From Rhodospirillales bacterium (GTDB lineage: Bacteria; Pseudomonadota; Alphaproteobacteria; MPNO01; UBA2964), in contig PBWY01000036.1 of the NCBI GenBank assembly GCA_002727395.1, positions 4,743 to 29,016 on the forward strand: a stretch of 24,274 bases of DNA, written 5' to 3'. Positions 22,562 to 24,274 of the stretch are shown here, piece by piece. The stretch's first letter is position 1. Each line of letters begins with the position of its first letter. A program made the translations under genes and the position numbers. The notes under the pieces are model-generated. The model saw nothing but the letters and a program-made list of their open reading frames with translations, had not been told where the DNA came from and searched no databases.

Positions 22562-24109
22562 ATGGATGATTTAGTGTTAATTCTCGATTTTGGTTCTCAA
22601 GTGACTCAACTTATTGCACGAAGAGTTAGAGAAAGCGGTGTGTATTGTGAAATACACCCTTTTAATATTTCAGAAAATTTAATTAAGAAATTACAACCGA
22701 AGGGGATAATTTTTTCTGGTGGGCCCGCTTCTGTGACAGTTACAGCGGGTCCAAAGGCCGACGAAGGAATTTTACGGCTAGGTGTCCCAATTTTAGGAAT
22801 TTGCTACGGACAACAAACAATTTGCGAACAATTAGGTGGGAAGGTTGAATCTTCTGAGCATAAGGAGTTCGGCCGGGCTGAGTTAAGAATTACTGACGAC
22901 TGTGTTTTATTTAGTGGTTTGTGGAAAATAGGTGAAACACAACAGGTTTGGATGAGCCATGGTGATTCTGTTGTGGAATTACCAGATGGTTTTCGCTCTG
23001 TAGCAGTAAGTGATCATGCTCCTCATGCTGTTATTGCTGACGATGTTAGAAAGTTTTATGCTGTACAGTTTCATCCGGAGGTTATGCATACAGTAGGAGG
23101 GAAGGACTTACTTCGCAATTTTACTCACCGGGTGGCAGGGTGTGCCGGTGACTGGACGATGTCTGCATTCCGTTCTCGTGCGATTAATAAGATCCGCGAG
23201 CAGGTTGGAGATGGGAAAGTAATTTGCGGTTTGTCTGGAGGTGTGGATTCTTCAGTGACTGCTGTGTTAATACATGAAGCAATAGGAGCTCAGCTGCACT
23301 GTGTTTTTGTAGATACAGGTTTACTTCGTTTAGGAGAAGCAGAGGAAGTTGTTCGAGTGTTCCGTGATAACTACAATATACCCTTGCTCCATCATGATGC
23401 GTCCGAATTATTTCTTAAAAAACTCGATAAAGTAACAGACCCGGAGGCAAAAAGAAAAATAATTGGTGCAACTTTTATTGATGTATTTGAAGAAGAGGCT
23501 CAGAAAATTGGTGGAGCCAATTTTCTTGCTCAAGGCACGTTGTACCCTGATGTGATAGAGTCAGTTTCATTCACGGGAGGTCCAAGTGTTACAATTAAAT
23601 CACATCATAATGTTGGTGGACTACCTGAACGAATGAATATGTCTTTAGTGGAACCATTGCGAGAATTATTCAAGGATGAGGTGCGGGAATTAGGGAAGGA
23701 GTTGGGTCTTCCAGACCAACTCGTAGGTCGACATCCGTTTCCGGGTCCCGGCTTGGCTATTCGGATGCCCGGGGAGATTACAAAAGATAGACTAGAAATT
23801 TTGAGGAAGGCTGACGAAATATATATAGATGAAATTCAAAAAGCGGGACTTTACGATGATATTTGGCAGGCATTTGCGGTTTTGTTACCTGTAAAGACAG
23901 TGGGTGTGATGGGGGACGCCCGTTCCTATGATTATGTCTGTGCTTTACGCGCGGTTACTTCGACAGATGGTATGACAGCTGATACTTACCCATTTGAACA
24001 CCAATTTATTTCGAAAGTAGCTACCAGAATTATTAATGAGGTACGCGGTATTAATAGGGTTACATACGACATTACTTCAAAACCACCGGGAACAATTGAG
24101 TGGGAGTAA
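22562..24109 (+). CDS. guaA: GMP synthase (glutamine-hydrolysing)
   Basis: A 515-aa enzyme that converts XMP, ATP and glutamine to GMP. The N-terminal class I glutamine amidotransferase domain has the nucleophile Cys81 in GICYGQQ and the His171/Glu173 pair in FHPEV. The ATP pyrophosphatase domain has SGGVDSS at residues 225-231. The C-terminal dimerisation domain ends with the conserved DITSKPPGTIEWE. The ATG at 22562 is chosen over an in-frame TTG at 22547; a weak GAGA lies upstream. It follows guaB by 52 bp on the same strand, so the two XMP/GMP steps are probably one transcription unit, in line with the shared pathway. Length and all catalytic residues are normal. Confidence 0.97.
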   Translation: MDDLVLILDFGSQVTQLIARRVRESGVYCEIHPFNISENLIKKLQPKGIIFSGGPASVTVTAGPKADEGILRLGVPILGICYGQQTICEQLGGKVESSEHKEFGRAELRITDDCVLFSGLWKIGETQQVWMSHGDSVVELPDGFRSVAVSDHAPHAVIADDVRKFYAVQFHPEVMHTVGGKDLLRNFTHRVAGCAGDWTMSAFRSRAINKIREQVGDGKVICGLSGGVDSSVTAVLIHEAIGAQLHCVFVDTGLLRLGEAEEVVRVFRDNYNIPLLHHDASELFLKKLDKVTDPEAKRKIIGATFIDVFEEEAQKIGGANFLAQGTLYPDVIESVSFTGGPSVTIKSHHNVGGLPERMNMSLVEPLRELFKDEVRELGKELGLPDQLVGRHPFPGPGLAIRMPGEITKDRLEILRKADEIYIDEIQKAGLYDDIWQAFAVLLPVKTVGVMGDARSYDYVCALRAVTSTDGMTADTYPFEHQFISKVATRIINEVRGINRVTYDITSKPPGTIEWE

Positions 24110-24196
24110 TACCCGACTACTTTTAGTGAATAAAATCATTTTTAAAACGAATTTAATTTTAAACTAGAAAACGATAATATATTCAGGTAATCCGTG

Positions 24197-24274
24197 ATGG
24201 TACAAGACGGGAATAATCCTTTTAAAAAGTTGGGTATTATTAGGTTTTGGATAATTTCAACAATATTTTGGGTA
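24197..24274 (+). CDS. Start of a probable membrane protein (cut by the window edge)
   Basis: An open frame of 26 codons runs from ATG 24197 to the last base without a stop. The peptide starts MVQDGNNPFKKLGIIRFW and continues into hydrophobic sequence, which suggests a basic N-terminus followed by a membrane segment or signal peptide. AGG lies 9 nt upstream. The 87 bp after guaA is AT-rich with a possible -10 (TAATAT) near 24175. No family can be named from so little. It might also be a chance frame. Confidence 0.4.
   Translation, partial: MVQDGNNPFKKLGIIRFWIISTIFWV

Noticed and set aside
24110..24196. Terminator after guaA
   Set aside because: Only AT-rich, imperfect inverted sequence (around 24141-24165) without a GC stem or clear T-run.
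1..24274. Mobile element, prophage, CRISPR or defence system
   Set aside because: No transposase, integrase, terminal repeats, regularly spaced repeats or defence-type domains were found on either strand; base composition looks even throughout.

Overview
The window looks like a chromosomal segment of an AT-rich, probably free-living alphaproteobacterium. Four things point there: RecA opens with the alphaproteobacterial LRLVDKD/MDKSKALDSAL pattern, recA is followed directly by alaS, a short DivIC/FtsB-type protein carries HAIQGDRGLLAWL, and the order ppx/gppA - rlmE - guaB - guaA occurs. A Rhodospirillales-like lineage is my best guess, but it is an inference from gene order and protein style only. 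There are 20 complete protein-coding genes and one gene cut by the right edge. I see no rRNA, tRNA, CRISPR array, insertion sequence or prophage.

Layout. 1-2504 (minus): a YgfZ-type folate-binding protein and a class I adenylate-forming enzyme, 8 bp apart. 2666-7464 (plus): a tightly overlapping four-gene glycan operon (GT9 heptosyltransferase-like, two EX7E glycosyltransferases, an AsnB-type amidotransferase). 7617-8159 (plus): a VOC-fold metalloprotein with its own extended -10 promoter. 8167-9621 (minus): nitronate monooxygenase and the FtsB-like protein. 9622-10026: the only long non-coding stretch (405 bp), a divergent control region with a LexA-like box, repeated TTGCAAA elements and a cluster of GANTC sites. 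10027-13953 (plus): recA and alaS. 13996-14541 (minus): a LOG-family protein. 14693-15175 (plus): a lysine-saturated lipoprotein between a good promoter and a strong intrinsic terminator. 15277-17390 (plus): a diheme cytochrome c and a membrane-anchored Ig-like/LysM protein. 17409-18977 (minus): a second adenylate-forming enzyme. 19152-24109 (plus): ppx/gppA, rlmE, guaB, guaA. 24197 to the end: start of a probable membrane protein.

How it fits together. Most of the window is housekeeping: recombination and SOS (RecA), alanine charging with editing (AlaS), purine synthesis from IMP to GMP (GuaB, GuaA), 23S rRNA methylation (RlmE), polyphosphate/(p)ppGpp turnover (Ppx/GppA) and Fe-S maintenance (YgfZ). 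The accessory part is the envelope: a surface-glycan operon, a periplasmic cytochrome, a LysM wall-binding protein and the poly-lysine lipoprotein. I do not see a clear new defence or biosynthetic system. The least explained item is the lipoprotein at 14693-15175, whose mature part is more than a quarter lysine and ends in a CxC...C motif followed by eight lysines.
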